Source: Roseateles_C aquae (GTDB taxonomy: Bacteria > Pseudomonadota > Gammaproteobacteria > Burkholderiales > Burkholderiaceae_C). From it: a DNA stretch of 64,000 bases. The stretch spans positions 124,001 through 188,000 of the forward strand of contig NZ_JAVXZY010000008.1 in the NCBI RefSeq assembly GCF_032337115.1, written 5' to 3'. Made by a program: the position numbers and the translations under genes. Of the stretch, positions 25,807-33,648 are shown piece after piece; the stretch's first letter is position 1, and every line of letters starts with the position of its first letter. The notes below the pieces were generated by a model that saw only the letters and a list, made by a program, of their open reading frames with translations, ran no database searches and was not told where the DNA came from.

Positions 25807-26872
25807 AGGCCTCAGCCCTGCGCAGGGCAGGTTTGGCGCACGCGAGCTGGTCTTGTCCCGCGGGCTGTGCCGTTTCGGTCGGTTCGACCTTTCGGCGTTA
25901 GCGCCGGCCAAGCGCAAGTCTGCGCTTCGGCTTCAGCTTCAGACTTGGGCTCCATTTCGCAGCCCTGACTTTGCTGTGTGCTGGGCCGGCGGTCTTGCTA
26001 CCGTCTGGTGCTGGGATGCCGATGCTGTCACTACGAGCTTGGGCGTTGCGGCTGAGGGGCTGAGGGGGGGGCAACGGATTCCCGAGACCTTGCTTCGTCC
26101 CCCTGCCGAGCAGGAGGGGCTGCGCTTGATTGCCTGTCTGGACGGCGTGGAGGGGCAGCACTGGCGTGATGAACAGCTGGTGGCGAGCCGTTGGTGGCCG
26201 CGATCCCCGGATGCAAAGCTCTGGAAACAATTCGAACGCGATTGTGGCGTTGTCGAAGGCGGCGTCACGGTGCCGATGATCGAGCAGATTCCTCTCTCTG
26301 ACGATCCTTGGGCAACTCTTGTCTCTGCGCAATCAGACGATGGGCAGGTGCAGGGTATTGAACCGACTGTCTATCTGGTGCTCGGTTTGCTGGGTAGCTT
26401 GGCGACGGTGTATTTCGGTCTTGCCGAGTACCAGCTGACGACGGCCATCCAGTCGAGACAGAGCCAGTTGGCGGCGATCGAACGCGCTGCGAAGCCTGTG
26501 TTTGAAGCGCGTGAGGCTGCTGTCAAGTCCGCGGCGCGTATTCAAGCCATTGACAGCTTATCGCCCTATCCTGGCCCTCTGGTCCTGATGGCGGCCATCG
26601 TCGAAGCACTCGGCGATGTGCCCGCTGAGGCACGCGAGTGGGAACTTGACGGTGAGCGTCTACGGGTGGTTTTGAACTTTCCTGCTGCTACCTTGGCGGC
26701 GAGCACCTTGGTCGATTTGCTGGAGAAGAGTGGTTACTTCGCCGACGTTCAGGGCTTGGCCATGGCGGAGCCCAAGCAACTGGGCCTCGTCATGCGGGTA
26801 CTGCCACTTCGGTCGGGCGCTCAGACTGACACGCTTGAGCAGCAAGGAGGCGTGAATGCAGCTGCTCACTGA
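25724..26872 (+). CDS. gspL: Type II secretion protein GspL
   Basis: Bitopic inner-membrane protein linking GspE to GspM. The cytoplasmic domain (residues 1-200) has an actin-like layout but is poorly conserved; one membrane span lies near residues 206-228 (PTVYLVLGLLGSLATVYFGLAEYQL), followed by a periplasmic ferredoxin-like domain (PLVLMAAIVEALGDVP ... LRVVLNFPAATLAASTLVDLLEKSG). Start uncertain: GTG 25724 gives 382 residues and TTG 25700 gives 390, both inside the end of gspK. Assignment rests on the topology and on its place between gspK and gspM. Confidence 0.78.
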   Translation: MQAITLKSAHSRRFQISLPRRRSVLSVEGLSPAQGRFGARELVLSRGLCRFGRFDLSALAPAKRKSALRLQLQTWAPFRSPDFAVCWAGGLATVWCWDADAVTTSLGVAAEGLRGGQRIPETLLRPPAEQEGLRLIACLDGVEGQHWRDEQLVASRWWPRSPDAKLWKQFERDCGVVEGGVTVPMIEQIPLSDDPWATLVSAQSDDGQVQGIEPTVYLVLGLLGSLATVYFGLAEYQLTTAIQSRQSQLAAIERAAKPVFEAREAAVKSAARIQAIDSLSPYPGPLVLMAAIVEALGDVPAEAREWELDGERLRVVLNFPAATLAASTLVDLLEKSGYFADVQGLAMAEPKQLGLVMRVLPLRSGAQTDTLEQQGGVNAAAH

Positions 26873-27437
26873 ATTGAAGAGCAATGCACGCCTGCGTGTG
26901 GGCCTTGTCGCCATTGTCGCCATCCTGCTGTTCTACGCGCAGCTGGAATGGCGTGATCATCAAGTGCAGTTGGAGGCCCAATACCGCCAACTGACGCTGC
27001 AAGCGAATCGTCTTGCCAGTTATCAGTCGCGAGGCGACTGGCTTCAGCGCGCGGTAGACAGCCGGGGCGCGTTACTGCAAGCCGAGAAGCGCGTTTGGAA
27101 AGCCAAGAGTCTTGGCTTGGCCCAGGCGGAGATTCAGGACTGGCTCTTGACGCGGTTGCGCAAGGCCAATGCCGGGCGCTACACCGTCAAACTTGGCGAT
27201 GTGCCGGTCGCTGCCAAGCCTTCCGCGACTGAGGGTCCAGCATCGTCCGAACCGGAATTGCAGAAGATTGCCGTTCGGGTCGAGCTCAATGCCGACGCTC
27301 CCATCATGCTGGCCTTGTTGGACGCGCTTGCTCAGAGCGAGCCAGCACTGGTCGTCGAAATGCTGCGGGTCAAGCAGCAGCGCGTCGAGATTGGCATCAG
27401 TGCCTGGGCTCAGGTTTCGGAAGGGCCTTCCTCGTGA
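26856..27437 (+). CDS. gspM: Type II secretion protein GspM
   Basis: Bitopic inner-membrane protein of 193 residues with a short cytoplasmic tail, one span (VGLVAIVAILLFYAQLEW, residues about 16-33), a periplasmic coiled-coil stretch rich in Gln/Leu/Arg (HQVQLEAQYRQLTLQANRLASYQ) and a small C-terminal alpha/beta domain. It overlaps gspL upstream and the gspN/C gene downstream by four bases. Sequence conservation in GspM is low, so the name rests on topology and order. Confidence 0.8.
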   Translation: MQLLTELKSNARLRVGLVAIVAILLFYAQLEWRDHQVQLEAQYRQLTLQANRLASYQSRGDWLQRAVDSRGALLQAEKRVWKAKSLGLAQAEIQDWLLTRLRKANAGRYTVKLGDVPVAAKPSATEGPASSEPELQKIAVRVELNADAPIMLALLDALAQSEPALVVEMLRVKQQRVEIGISAWAQVSEGPSS

Positions 27438-27919
27438 GTGATCGCCTTGCAACGCTGCGGCGCGTGTTTGCGTCCAAGAATGCCACTGTTTTTCTGCTCG
27501 GGCTTCTGCTTGGAGTGGTGCTCATCGTCGCGTTCCGGCCGGGGCTGCCTGAACTTCGGCAGTCGCAGAACCAAGGTGATCGCTGGGAGTTGCCAGGGCC
27601 GCGCAAGAGCGGCGATGACGAGGCACTCAAGCGTGTCATGCAGTCCAGCCTTTGGCTGACCGCAGCGCAGCCGGCAGGGGTTGTTGCCGCCGTCGCGCCC
27701 GAAGAAAAACCGCTGACGCCACCGGATTGGCGCATTTCGGGCACGTTTGCCCAGGCTGGGCAGTTGGTTGCCCTGCTGTCAACGACAGGTCAGCCTGATC
27801 GCCAACTGCGCGTCGGCGATCAGCTTCCCGGTGGTGCCAAAATCCTCGCGATTTCGCCCGACCGTATCAGCATACTTCTGGGCGGCAAGCGCCGCTATAT
27901 CAGCACCTACCAAGAATGA
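27434..27919 (+). CDS. GspC/XpsN-like type II secretion protein
   Basis: Bitopic protein of 161 residues starting at GTG 27434. One span near residues 17-35 (VFLLGLLLGVVLIVAF) is followed by a Pro/Ser-rich linker and a small beta domain (DWRISGTFAQAGQLVALLSTT ... LRVGDQLPGGAKILAISPDRISILLGGKRRYI). This resembles the homology region of GspC and of PilP, which binds the secretin N0 domain. In Xanthomonas-type (Xps) operons a gene at this place, between gspM and gspD, is called xpsN and replaces gspC. No PDZ or coiled-coil C-terminal part is present. Confidence 0.72.
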   Translation: MSDRLATLRRVFASKNATVFLLGLLLGVVLIVAFRPGLPELRQSQNQGDRWELPGPRKSGDDEALKRVMQSSLWLTAAQPAGVVAAVAPEEKPLTPPDWRISGTFAQAGQLVALLSTTGQPDRQLRVGDQLPGGAKILAISPDRISILLGGKRRYISTYQE

Positions 27920-30456
27920 ACGCAATGATCGAGCGCCGCTCGCGAAAGTCCAGCACCGCTGATGCGAACCAGGCCTTGCGCCTCGCGCCCCTGGTTGCAG
28001 CCTGCCTGCTTGCCGCTTGCGCAGTGCCTGCTGAGCGCGGCTTGCTGCCGCCTCCGCTGATCACCAAGCAGCCCGCCAATTCGCCTGCGCGATCAGGGAG
28101 CGCAGTTGCCGCCAGCGCTGCTGGCATGGTGGTGAGCGATACGCCTTCGATACCAGCACAAACGCGCGAGTCCAGCGTCAAGCCTGCAGGCACCGCTGCC
28201 GCGGGTGAGACGGCCGACACCTCGCTTCGCTTTGACAGTCTGCCGCTGCCAAGCTTTGTGCAAGTTGTGTTTGGGTCGGTGCTGAAGAAGAACTTCAGCA
28301 TGGACCCTGCGGTGCTTGCCCGGACTGATCTGGTGACCGTCAGTACGGGCGCGCAAACGCCAAGTCAGACGCTGGACACGACGCGCATGCTGCTCAAGAC
28401 CTACGGGCTGGCAGTGACCGAGCTAGGCGGCTTCTATCGAATTGCACCCGACAACAATCTCAGTGCCTATTCACCGGAAATTCGGCGGGGCCGGGCACAG
28501 CCTGAAGTTCCGCTGCCCTTGCGGCCGGTTTACAACCTGATTGAGATGACAGCCGTCAAGGCAGCGGATGTCTCCGGGTGGCTGAAGGCCATGTTCGGTG
28601 CAAAGATCAATATCCAGGACGATGTCAATCGGAATGCGCTGCTGATCAGCGGCCAGCCCTCAGACATGGTTGCCGCCTTGGAGGCTATCCAGGTGCTGGA
28701 TCAGCCGCTGATGCGGGGGCGGAGTAGCCGCCTTATCACGCCAGCCTCCTTGCCCGCCGACGACCTGGCACGCAAGCTGGCGGAAATTCTTGGCGCTGAA
28801 GGTTATGCGGTCTCTGTAGGTGTGGGTCAAACCACACCCATTAGCCTGGTCACGATTCCGGCGTCGAATTCGATGTTGGTGTTCACGCTAGACGAGGCGG
28901 TGCTGAAGCACGTGCTGTCGTGGGCTGCCAAGATCGACGCCCTGGACAACGACAGTCGTCGGGTTGGCAACTACTTCAGCTATACCGTCAAGTACGCTGA
29001 TGCGCAGAGCCTGGCGAAGACGATGCAGGAGCTGATGTCCGCGCCAACTCAAGTCGCAGCGCCGGGCGCTATTGGCGCTCCGCCACCCAAGGCGCCGGGT
29101 CGAATTGTCGTCAACACCGCGACGAATACGCTTATTTTCACGAGCACACAGTCGGAGTACCAGCAATTGCTGTCCATCCTGCGGGAGTTGGACCAGCCTT
29201 CGAAGTCTGCCTTGATTGAAGTCACCGTCGCAGAGGTGCGGGTGACGGACAAGGCGCAGTTGGGGATTGAGTGGGCATTGCCACAGAGTGGTTATGTGCA
29301 AGGCGGCACGCAGGGTGGGCTGGGCATCGGCAAGGATGGCCTTTCGCTGAACTTCCTCAGCAGCGCACGGGTCGTCAAGGCCAACCTCAATGCCCTAGCC
29401 AGTCAGAATCGCGCGAACATCTTGTCAACGCCCCGCATCATGGCGCGCAATGGTGAAACCGCGACCATACAGGTTGGCCAAGAAGTCCCGATCGTCACCA
29501 GTCAGCAGAGCAACTCGTCTGGTGCAGTTGTCGGCGGCACCTCGACCACCAGCCCGACAGGCATTCTCCAAACCATTCAATACCGCAGCACCGGTGTGAT
29601 CCTGCGAGTCAAGCCGGTGATCTTCTCAGGTGATCGCATCGAGTTGGATGTGTCGCAAGAGGTCAGTTCCGCGGCTGAAACCAAGACCGGGGTGACGACG
29701 TCGCCCACCATCACCAGTCGCAAGGTCGAAACCAAGCTCTCGATCAAAGATGGGGCGACTTGGCTGCTCGGCGGGCTGATGTCAAGCACGGATAGCAAGG
29801 CTGACACCGGCATTCCACTTTTGAAGGACCTGCCGCTGGCCGGGCAGCTGTTCCGCACCAACTCGGACACGACAGACAAGACCGAGTTGATCGTGTTGAT
29901 CACACCCTATGTGATCAACGACGACACCGTTGCCGAGCAGGTGACGCAGGCCTTCCGCAATCAGCTGGGCAATTGGGCGCAGCTGTCTGACGGCCTTGCC
30001 AAGCGACCGCTAACTCCGGCCAGTGCCGCGAGTGAACGTGCTGGCACGGCGCCATCTTCGACCCCGGTAGTGGTCGAGCAAGGCCAGGCGCCCGTTGCAT
30101 CGTCGGCGCCTGGTGGTCGACCTGTGCTGGGCTTGCCTCATGAAACGCCGGCGAAGACCGAACCTGCACCTACGCTGTTGACGGCGCCTGCAAGGCCCGC
30201 GATCACTGCAGAAGCCAGCCCATCGCCGGCCAGTGTAGCCAACGCGCCTGCCGCGGCCGCTGCTGCTGACGCTGCGCTGCCCGTCGCAGAGATTTCAGGA
30301 CGTCCGGTGACCGACAGCAAGCTGCTGGACGAGCTGAAGAACGCTGGGAAGGGAAGCGTGCCGCTGGCTGCGCCGGCTGCGTCTGCGCCTGTGACACCCA
30401 AGCCAGAGAAGCCCGGCAAGCCGGCAAATGCGAAGCCGAACAAGAAGAAGGGTTGA
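27916..30456 (+). CDS. gspD: Type II secretion outer-membrane secretin GspD, lipoprotein type
   Basis: Forms the outer-membrane secretion channel; 846 residues, long for the family. The signal has a lipobox LAAC with Cys 35, so it is likely lipidated as XpsD is, which could remove the need for a pilotin. Domains: N0 near 95-170 (LPLPSFVQVVFGSVLKKNFSMD), N1-N3 repeats near 190-430 (VYNLIEMTAVKAADVSGWLKAM; SYTVKYADAQSLAKTMQELM; SALIEVTVAEVRVTD), secretin core about 455-680 (LNALASQNRANILSTPRIMARNG; WLLGGLMSSTDSK; ELIVLITPYVI). The last 160 residues are an Ala/Pro/Ser/Lys-rich tail without homology that I recognise, ending KPNKKKG. Last gene of the operon. Confidence 0.94.
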   Translation: MNAMIERRSRKSSTADANQALRLAPLVAACLLAACAVPAERGLLPPPLITKQPANSPARSGSAVAASAAGMVVSDTPSIPAQTRESSVKPAGTAAAGETADTSLRFDSLPLPSFVQVVFGSVLKKNFSMDPAVLARTDLVTVSTGAQTPSQTLDTTRMLLKTYGLAVTELGGFYRIAPDNNLSAYSPEIRRGRAQPEVPLPLRPVYNLIEMTAVKAADVSGWLKAMFGAKINIQDDVNRNALLISGQPSDMVAALEAIQVLDQPLMRGRSSRLITPASLPADDLARKLAEILGAEGYAVSVGVGQTTPISLVTIPASNSMLVFTLDEAVLKHVLSWAAKIDALDNDSRRVGNYFSYTVKYADAQSLAKTMQELMSAPTQVAAPGAIGAPPPKAPGRIVVNTATNTLIFTSTQSEYQQLLSILRELDQPSKSALIEVTVAEVRVTDKAQLGIEWALPQSGYVQGGTQGGLGIGKDGLSLNFLSSARVVKANLNALASQNRANILSTPRIMARNGETATIQVGQEVPIVTSQQSNSSGAVVGGTSTTSPTGILQTIQYRSTGVILRVKPVIFSGDRIELDVSQEVSSAAETKTGVTTSPTITSRKVETKLSIKDGATWLLGGLMSSTDSKADTGIPLLKDLPLAGQLFRTNSDTTDKTELIVLITPYVINDDTVAEQVTQAFRNQLGNWAQLSDGLAKRPLTPASAASERAGTAPSSTPVVVEQGQAPVASSAPGGRPVLGLPHETPAKTEPAPTLLTAPARPAITAEASPSPASVANAPAAAAAADAALPVAEISGRPVTDSKLLDELKNAGKGSVPLAAPAASAPVTPKPEKPGKPANAKPNKKKG

Positions 30457-30640
30457 ACTGCCGGACGTCTGGAACTGGCCTGGCGGCCGCCCTGACTTGC
30501 CCCTGGTGATGCCGGGGCACACTGTTGCCCGCGGTGCACAGATGCGCCGGCACGGGCTGCACTTGCCTTGTGCTCGCTCAAGTAATGAGCTTGTGTGAAC
30601 AAATTTTTAAGCGCGACTAGGGGCAAGCACTGACAATGTA

Positions 30641-30671
30641 TTGCGTTTCCCGCGGAATTTGAGCCTAGAAT
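30641..30671 (+). promoter_or_regulatory. Putative promoter of the surface-protein gene
   Basis: TTGCGT at 30641-30646 and TAGAAT at 30666-30671 are separated by 19 bases, longer than ideal, with an A/T-rich tract (AAATTTTTAA, about 30601-30610) upstream that could act as an UP element. A start near 30678 would give a leader of about 215 bases before the surface-protein gene. The gap after gspD and the separate expression pattern implied by codon bias argue for an independent promoter here. Confidence 0.5.
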
Positions 30672-30701
30672 CCGCCCCGCTAACGCAAGGGAGGAGCGTT
30701 G

Positions 30702-30800
30702 ATGGGTAAGCCCCGGAACGTGACCGTACTGAGTGTTGCGAAAAAGCTCAAAATAGGGGTCTTTTCCAATCGTTGTGCCGTAGACAGTCAATCTTTTTGA
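30702..30800 (+). CDS. Leader ORF of 32 codons with strong Shine-Dalgarno
   Basis: ATG 30702 is preceded five bases upstream by AAGGGAGGAG (30687-30696), the strongest ribosome site in the neighbourhood. The reading frame runs 32 codons to TGA at 30798-30800. The peptide (MGKPRNVTVLSVAKKLKIGV then FSNRCAVDSQSF) is basic and has no signal or membrane helix. Its stop codon falls within the first copy of a repeat whose second copy abuts the ribosome site of the surface-protein gene. It could be a regulatory leader peptide or a chance frame; translation is inferred. Confidence 0.4.
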   Translation: MGKPRNVTVLSVAKKLKIGVFSNRCAVDSQSF

Positions 30801-30883
30801 GATAGCATTCACTGTCCTTCGGGCGGCTTATGCTGAACGGGCGCAAGGATGCGGACATTCCATCCAGTCAATCTTTCTTTGAG
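30785..30883 (+). repeat. Duplicated CAGTCAATCTTT element in the leader
   Basis: CAGTCAATCTTTTTGAG at 30785-30801 and CAGTCAATCTTTCTTTGAG at 30865-30883 start with 12 identical bases, 80 bases apart. The first contains the stop codon of the leader ORF; the second runs into the GAGGTGAG ribosome site of the surface-protein gene. Position suggests a role in translation control or mRNA stability. Confidence 0.6.
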
Positions 30884-30892
30884 GTGAGTAAA

Positions 30893-32437
30893 TTGATTAA
30901 ACAAAGCAAATTCGTGAAGACTGCCATCGCAGCTGCCGCTCTGGGCCTGGCCTTTGGCGCCCAAGCCGCTTCGATCACTGGTTCGGCCAAGTACGCCGTC
31001 GAACTGTTCGGCGGTACGGCTCCCCAAACCGCTATCACGCTGCCTGCGTTGAACATCACGGCTTCGACCGCGATTCCCGCTGGTTCGACCGTGACCATTC
31101 ACGTTCAGTACGTCGGTGGCCGTCCTGCTGCCGCCAACAACGCGACCACCGCAACGCTGGCTGGCGCCATCGTCCCGACCTGGGGTTCGACCCTGGCCGC
31201 ATCGACCACGGCTGCTCCTGGCACCGGCACCCCGACTGCCACGACCAACAACGCTGACGTTGCTGTCTACACCCTGGCGGCCACGACCACCAGCATCGGT
31301 ATCGGCGGCAACCTGCTGACCATCCCGGCGCAAACTATCACTGCTGCTGGCCTGGCAACTCTGGGCGCTACCGTTACTGCCAATGTCTCGGTGTTCGTTG
31401 GTTCCGTGCCTGCTGTCGTTGGCGGCGCTGTGCCTACCACCGGTCTGCTGGAAGCTGCTAGCGGTGCTACCACCGTGGCCTCTTCCGCTCAAGGTGTGAC
31501 GCTGACCGCTACGGCTGGTTCGAGCAGCCAAAAGATCGACGTGACCCTGGCTAAGCCGTCGTCGAAGTTCTCTACCTCGACCACTGCTTCGGCATCTGAT
31601 ACTGGCTCGGCCTCTGTGGCTCAACTGGGCACCATCGGCTTCGTCAACGGCACTGCCAAGCAAGCTGACGGTTCTACCGCCTACACCGTTGCTCAAGTTG
31701 CAGCTGACGGCACGGTTGAAATCGTGGTTTCGGCTCAAGCAGGTTTCTTTGCTGCCCTGGGCACGAACGGTTCGATCTCGCTGAACGCACCCAACGCCAA
31801 CGCTTGCGCTGGCGCTGTGGTTGGCACCTTCAGCTCGACGGCCTTCACTACGGCTGCTGCCGCTGCTGCCGCCACCAAGGTGACCTTCCCGGCTACCCCG
31901 GCTACGATCGCTGCAACTGTCGGTGGCACGACGCCCGCTCCGTACCATGTCTGCTACAACATCGGTACCGCTGGCAACGGCCTGCTGCAACCTGGCACTG
32001 CCAGCATCACCGCTTCGCTGGGTCAATCGACTGCAGCTCAAGACTCGACCGACACCCTGGCTTCGACGAACCTGCTGGCTCTGACGAACAACGGCGCCAC
32101 GGTTGATGTGCCGAGCTACTTCCCGGCTGCTCTGAGCCAGTACGGCTACAGCTCGTACCTGCGCGTTGTCAACAAGGGCTCCGTCTCGGCTCCTGTCAGC
32201 ATCGCCATGATCGACCCGGCGACTGGCACTGCTGGTACCGCTCAAGTGATCGGCACGATCCCCGCTGGCGCTGCTACCACCTTCACCGGTGCTCAAGTTG
32301 AAGCCCTGATCGGTGCTCTGGACAAGTCGGCTCGCCCGCGTCTGCGCCTGACCGCTCCGACCGCTCAGCTGCAAGTCCAGTCGTTCGTTCAAAGCGCCAA
32401 CGGCACCTTCACTGAAGTTAGCGGCGGTACGCAGTAA
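30893..32437 (+). CDS. Exported S-layer-like abundant surface protein
   Basis: Protein of 514 residues. Start TTG 30893 has GAGGTGAG at 30881-30888; an upstream ATG at 30830 lacks a good ribosome site and would put 21 residues before the signal. Signal peptide: IKQSKFVKTAIAAAALGLAFGAQA, cleavage before ASITG. The mature chain is dominated by Ala, Thr, Ser, Gly and Val, has few Lys/Arg and only two Cys (NACAG, YHVCY). The last 115 residues (YSSYLRVVNKGSVSAPVSIAM ... RPRLRLTAPTAQLQVQSFVQS) form a separate beta-rich domain. Codon use differs from neighbours: many GCT, GGT and CAA codons, as in highly expressed genes. No family recognised; composition, expression signs and the gspD neighbour suggest an S-layer or matrix protein and type II substrate (inference). 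Confidence 0.65.
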   Translation: MIKQSKFVKTAIAAAALGLAFGAQAASITGSAKYAVELFGGTAPQTAITLPALNITASTAIPAGSTVTIHVQYVGGRPAAANNATTATLAGAIVPTWGSTLAASTTAAPGTGTPTATTNNADVAVYTLAATTTSIGIGGNLLTIPAQTITAAGLATLGATVTANVSVFVGSVPAVVGGAVPTTGLLEAASGATTVASSAQGVTLTATAGSSSQKIDVTLAKPSSKFSTSTTASASDTGSASVAQLGTIGFVNGTAKQADGSTAYTVAQVAADGTVEIVVSAQAGFFAALGTNGSISLNAPNANACAGAVVGTFSSTAFTTAAAAAAATKVTFPATPATIAATVGGTTPAPYHVCYNIGTAGNGLLQPGTASITASLGQSTAAQDSTDTLASTNLLALTNNGATVDVPSYFPAALSQYGYSSYLRVVNKGSVSAPVSIAMIDPATGTAGTAQVIGTIPAGAATTFTGAQVEALIGALDKSARPRLRLTAPTAQLQVQSFVQSANGTFTEVSGGTQ

Positions 32438-32451
32438 TCTGCGCCTGAAAG

Positions 32452-32473
32452 ACAGAGCGGGGAACCGCTCTGT
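32452..32473 (+). terminator. Hairpin after the surface-protein gene
   Basis: ACAGAGCGG (32452-32460), loop GGAA, CCGCTCTGT (32465-32473): a perfect 9-bp stem starting 14 bases after the stop. The T-run is weak, so it may protect the mRNA 3' end or act together with the next terminator. Confidence 0.6.
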
Positions 32474-32509
32474 GTTGTGGGTCTGTGCCACCTCAAGCAG
32501 GCCCATAGC

Positions 32510-32544
32510 AAAAGCCAATCTCTTAACGGAGCTTGGCTTTTTTG
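32510..32544 (+). terminator. Intrinsic terminator after the surface-protein gene
   Basis: AAAAGCCAA (32510-32518) pairs with TTGGCTTTT (32533-32541), followed by TTTG. Classic rho-independent terminator; tandem placement with the preceding hairpin suits a strongly transcribed gene. Confidence 0.8.
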
Positions 32545-32850
32545 TTTGAGCGAGATCACCGCTGCGCACTCGCATCACTGCCTTACAGCCTCTTGGTTGC
32601 TGTCACCTAAGGAGGCGCGGGCAAGCTTCTTGCGGGGTGTGCACTGCTTCTACCGACCGCCTGGCGGATTTCTTCTCTGCCGGGCTTGCGCCGTTATGGC
32701 CGGTCGAGCAGGCTTGCGGGAGCCGACCTTGTTGGCACACACAGGCGCACGCTGTTGGGCCGTTGGAGAGTGGCCCTGTAACTGCGTGGTAGCTGCCGGG
32801 GTCACGCTCGTGCAATTACGCTTGCACAAGCAACAGGCGCGGGGGGTAGG
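32545..32850. other. Convergent intergenic stretch without recognised gene
   Basis: About 300 bases between the surface-protein terminators and the last gene of the minus-strand glycan operon. Short open frames on both strands have no ribosome site or recognisable protein content. No repeat, tRNA or mobile-element end seen. Confidence 0.5.
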
Positions 32851-33591
32851 CTATCGGCTGATGAACTGCGGCAGTTTCCGCAGGTTTTTGCACAGTAGGG
32901 TGGCCATGCCACCGACGCCGCTTCGGCGTAGCACCAGCAGGTCTTCCGAAGACTTGCGCAGCATCGCCTTCAGCGAGCGATTGCTGGCCCCTCCTGTGCG
33001 CATTCGTACGAGCACCTCGCTGACGCCTGCGACTCTCAGGTCGGGCAGTGCGAGTGTTCTCAGCATGAAGTCATAGTCCGCTGCAATACGCAAGGCAGTG
33101 TCAAAGCGGCCGACTTTTTCGAGTACGGATCGTCGAACGTAGAAAGTTGGATGCGGCGGCATCCAGCCGAATTTGAGTTGCAGTCTACTGAACCGGCCAG
33201 ATCGCCACATACGAACGACCTGCCGTGTATCGTTAGCGCTGACGTAGACCAAGTCACCATAGATGACATCAGCGTCTTCAGCGGTCTTGGCAATCTGCGT
33301 GACAGTGCTTGCTTCGGCGAACATGTCGTCGGCGTTGAGGAAGCCGATGAGGTCTCCTGTGGCCATTGCCAACCCCTTGTTCATGGCGTCGTAAATGCCT
33401 CGATCGGGTTCGGAAATCCAGCGCGCTAGATGCCGGCCTTCCTGTCTCAGCAGTGACTGGGTGCCATCTGTAGAGCCACCATCAACGACGATGTGTTCGA
33501 TGTCTGGATGGCTCTGGGACGCGACGGAACGCAGTGTGTCGCCAATGGAAGCGGCGCTGTTGTATGAGACGGTAATGATGCTGATCTTCAT
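32851..33591 (-). CDS. Glycosyltransferase family 2
   Basis: GT-A fold transferase of 246 residues, last gene of the minus-strand operon. N-terminal MKISIITVSYNSAASIGDTLRSVASQ and IEHIVVDGGSTDGT bind the nucleotide; FLNADDMF supplies the DXD-like metal site (NADD); GWMPPHPTFYVRRSVLEKVGRFD and RIAADYDFMLR hold the catalytic-base region. It resembles the WcaA group of colanic-acid-type transferases. No membrane span. Separated by 57 bases from the upstream GT4 gene. Confidence 0.87.
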   Translation of the reverse strand: MKISIITVSYNSAASIGDTLRSVASQSHPDIEHIVVDGGSTDGTQSLLRQEGRHLARWISEPDRGIYDAMNKGLAMATGDLIGFLNADDMFAEASTVTQIAKTAEDADVIYGDLVYVSANDTRQVVRMWRSGRFSRLQLKFGWMPPHPTFYVRRSVLEKVGRFDTALRIAADYDFMLRTLALPDLRVAGVSEVLVRMRTGGASNRSLKAMLRKSSEDLLVLRRSGVGGMATLLCKNLRKLPQFISR

Positions 33592-33648
33592 GGGTAGCTA
33601 GCCTGATCTGGCGCTCAGACCACGGGTATATGAGGCAGAGTGAATGTT

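Noticed and set aside
30809..32578. Minus-strand open frame of 589 codons opposite the surface-protein gene
   Set aside because: Ser/Arg/Gly/Gln-rich translation without domains; explained by the repetitive Ala/Thr codons on the plus strand. The plus strand has a signal peptide, ribosome site and terminators.
32477..33076. Plus-strand open frame across the convergent gap into the GT2 gene
   Set aside because: Begins inside the terminator region and overlaps the GT2 gene antisense; no coding features.
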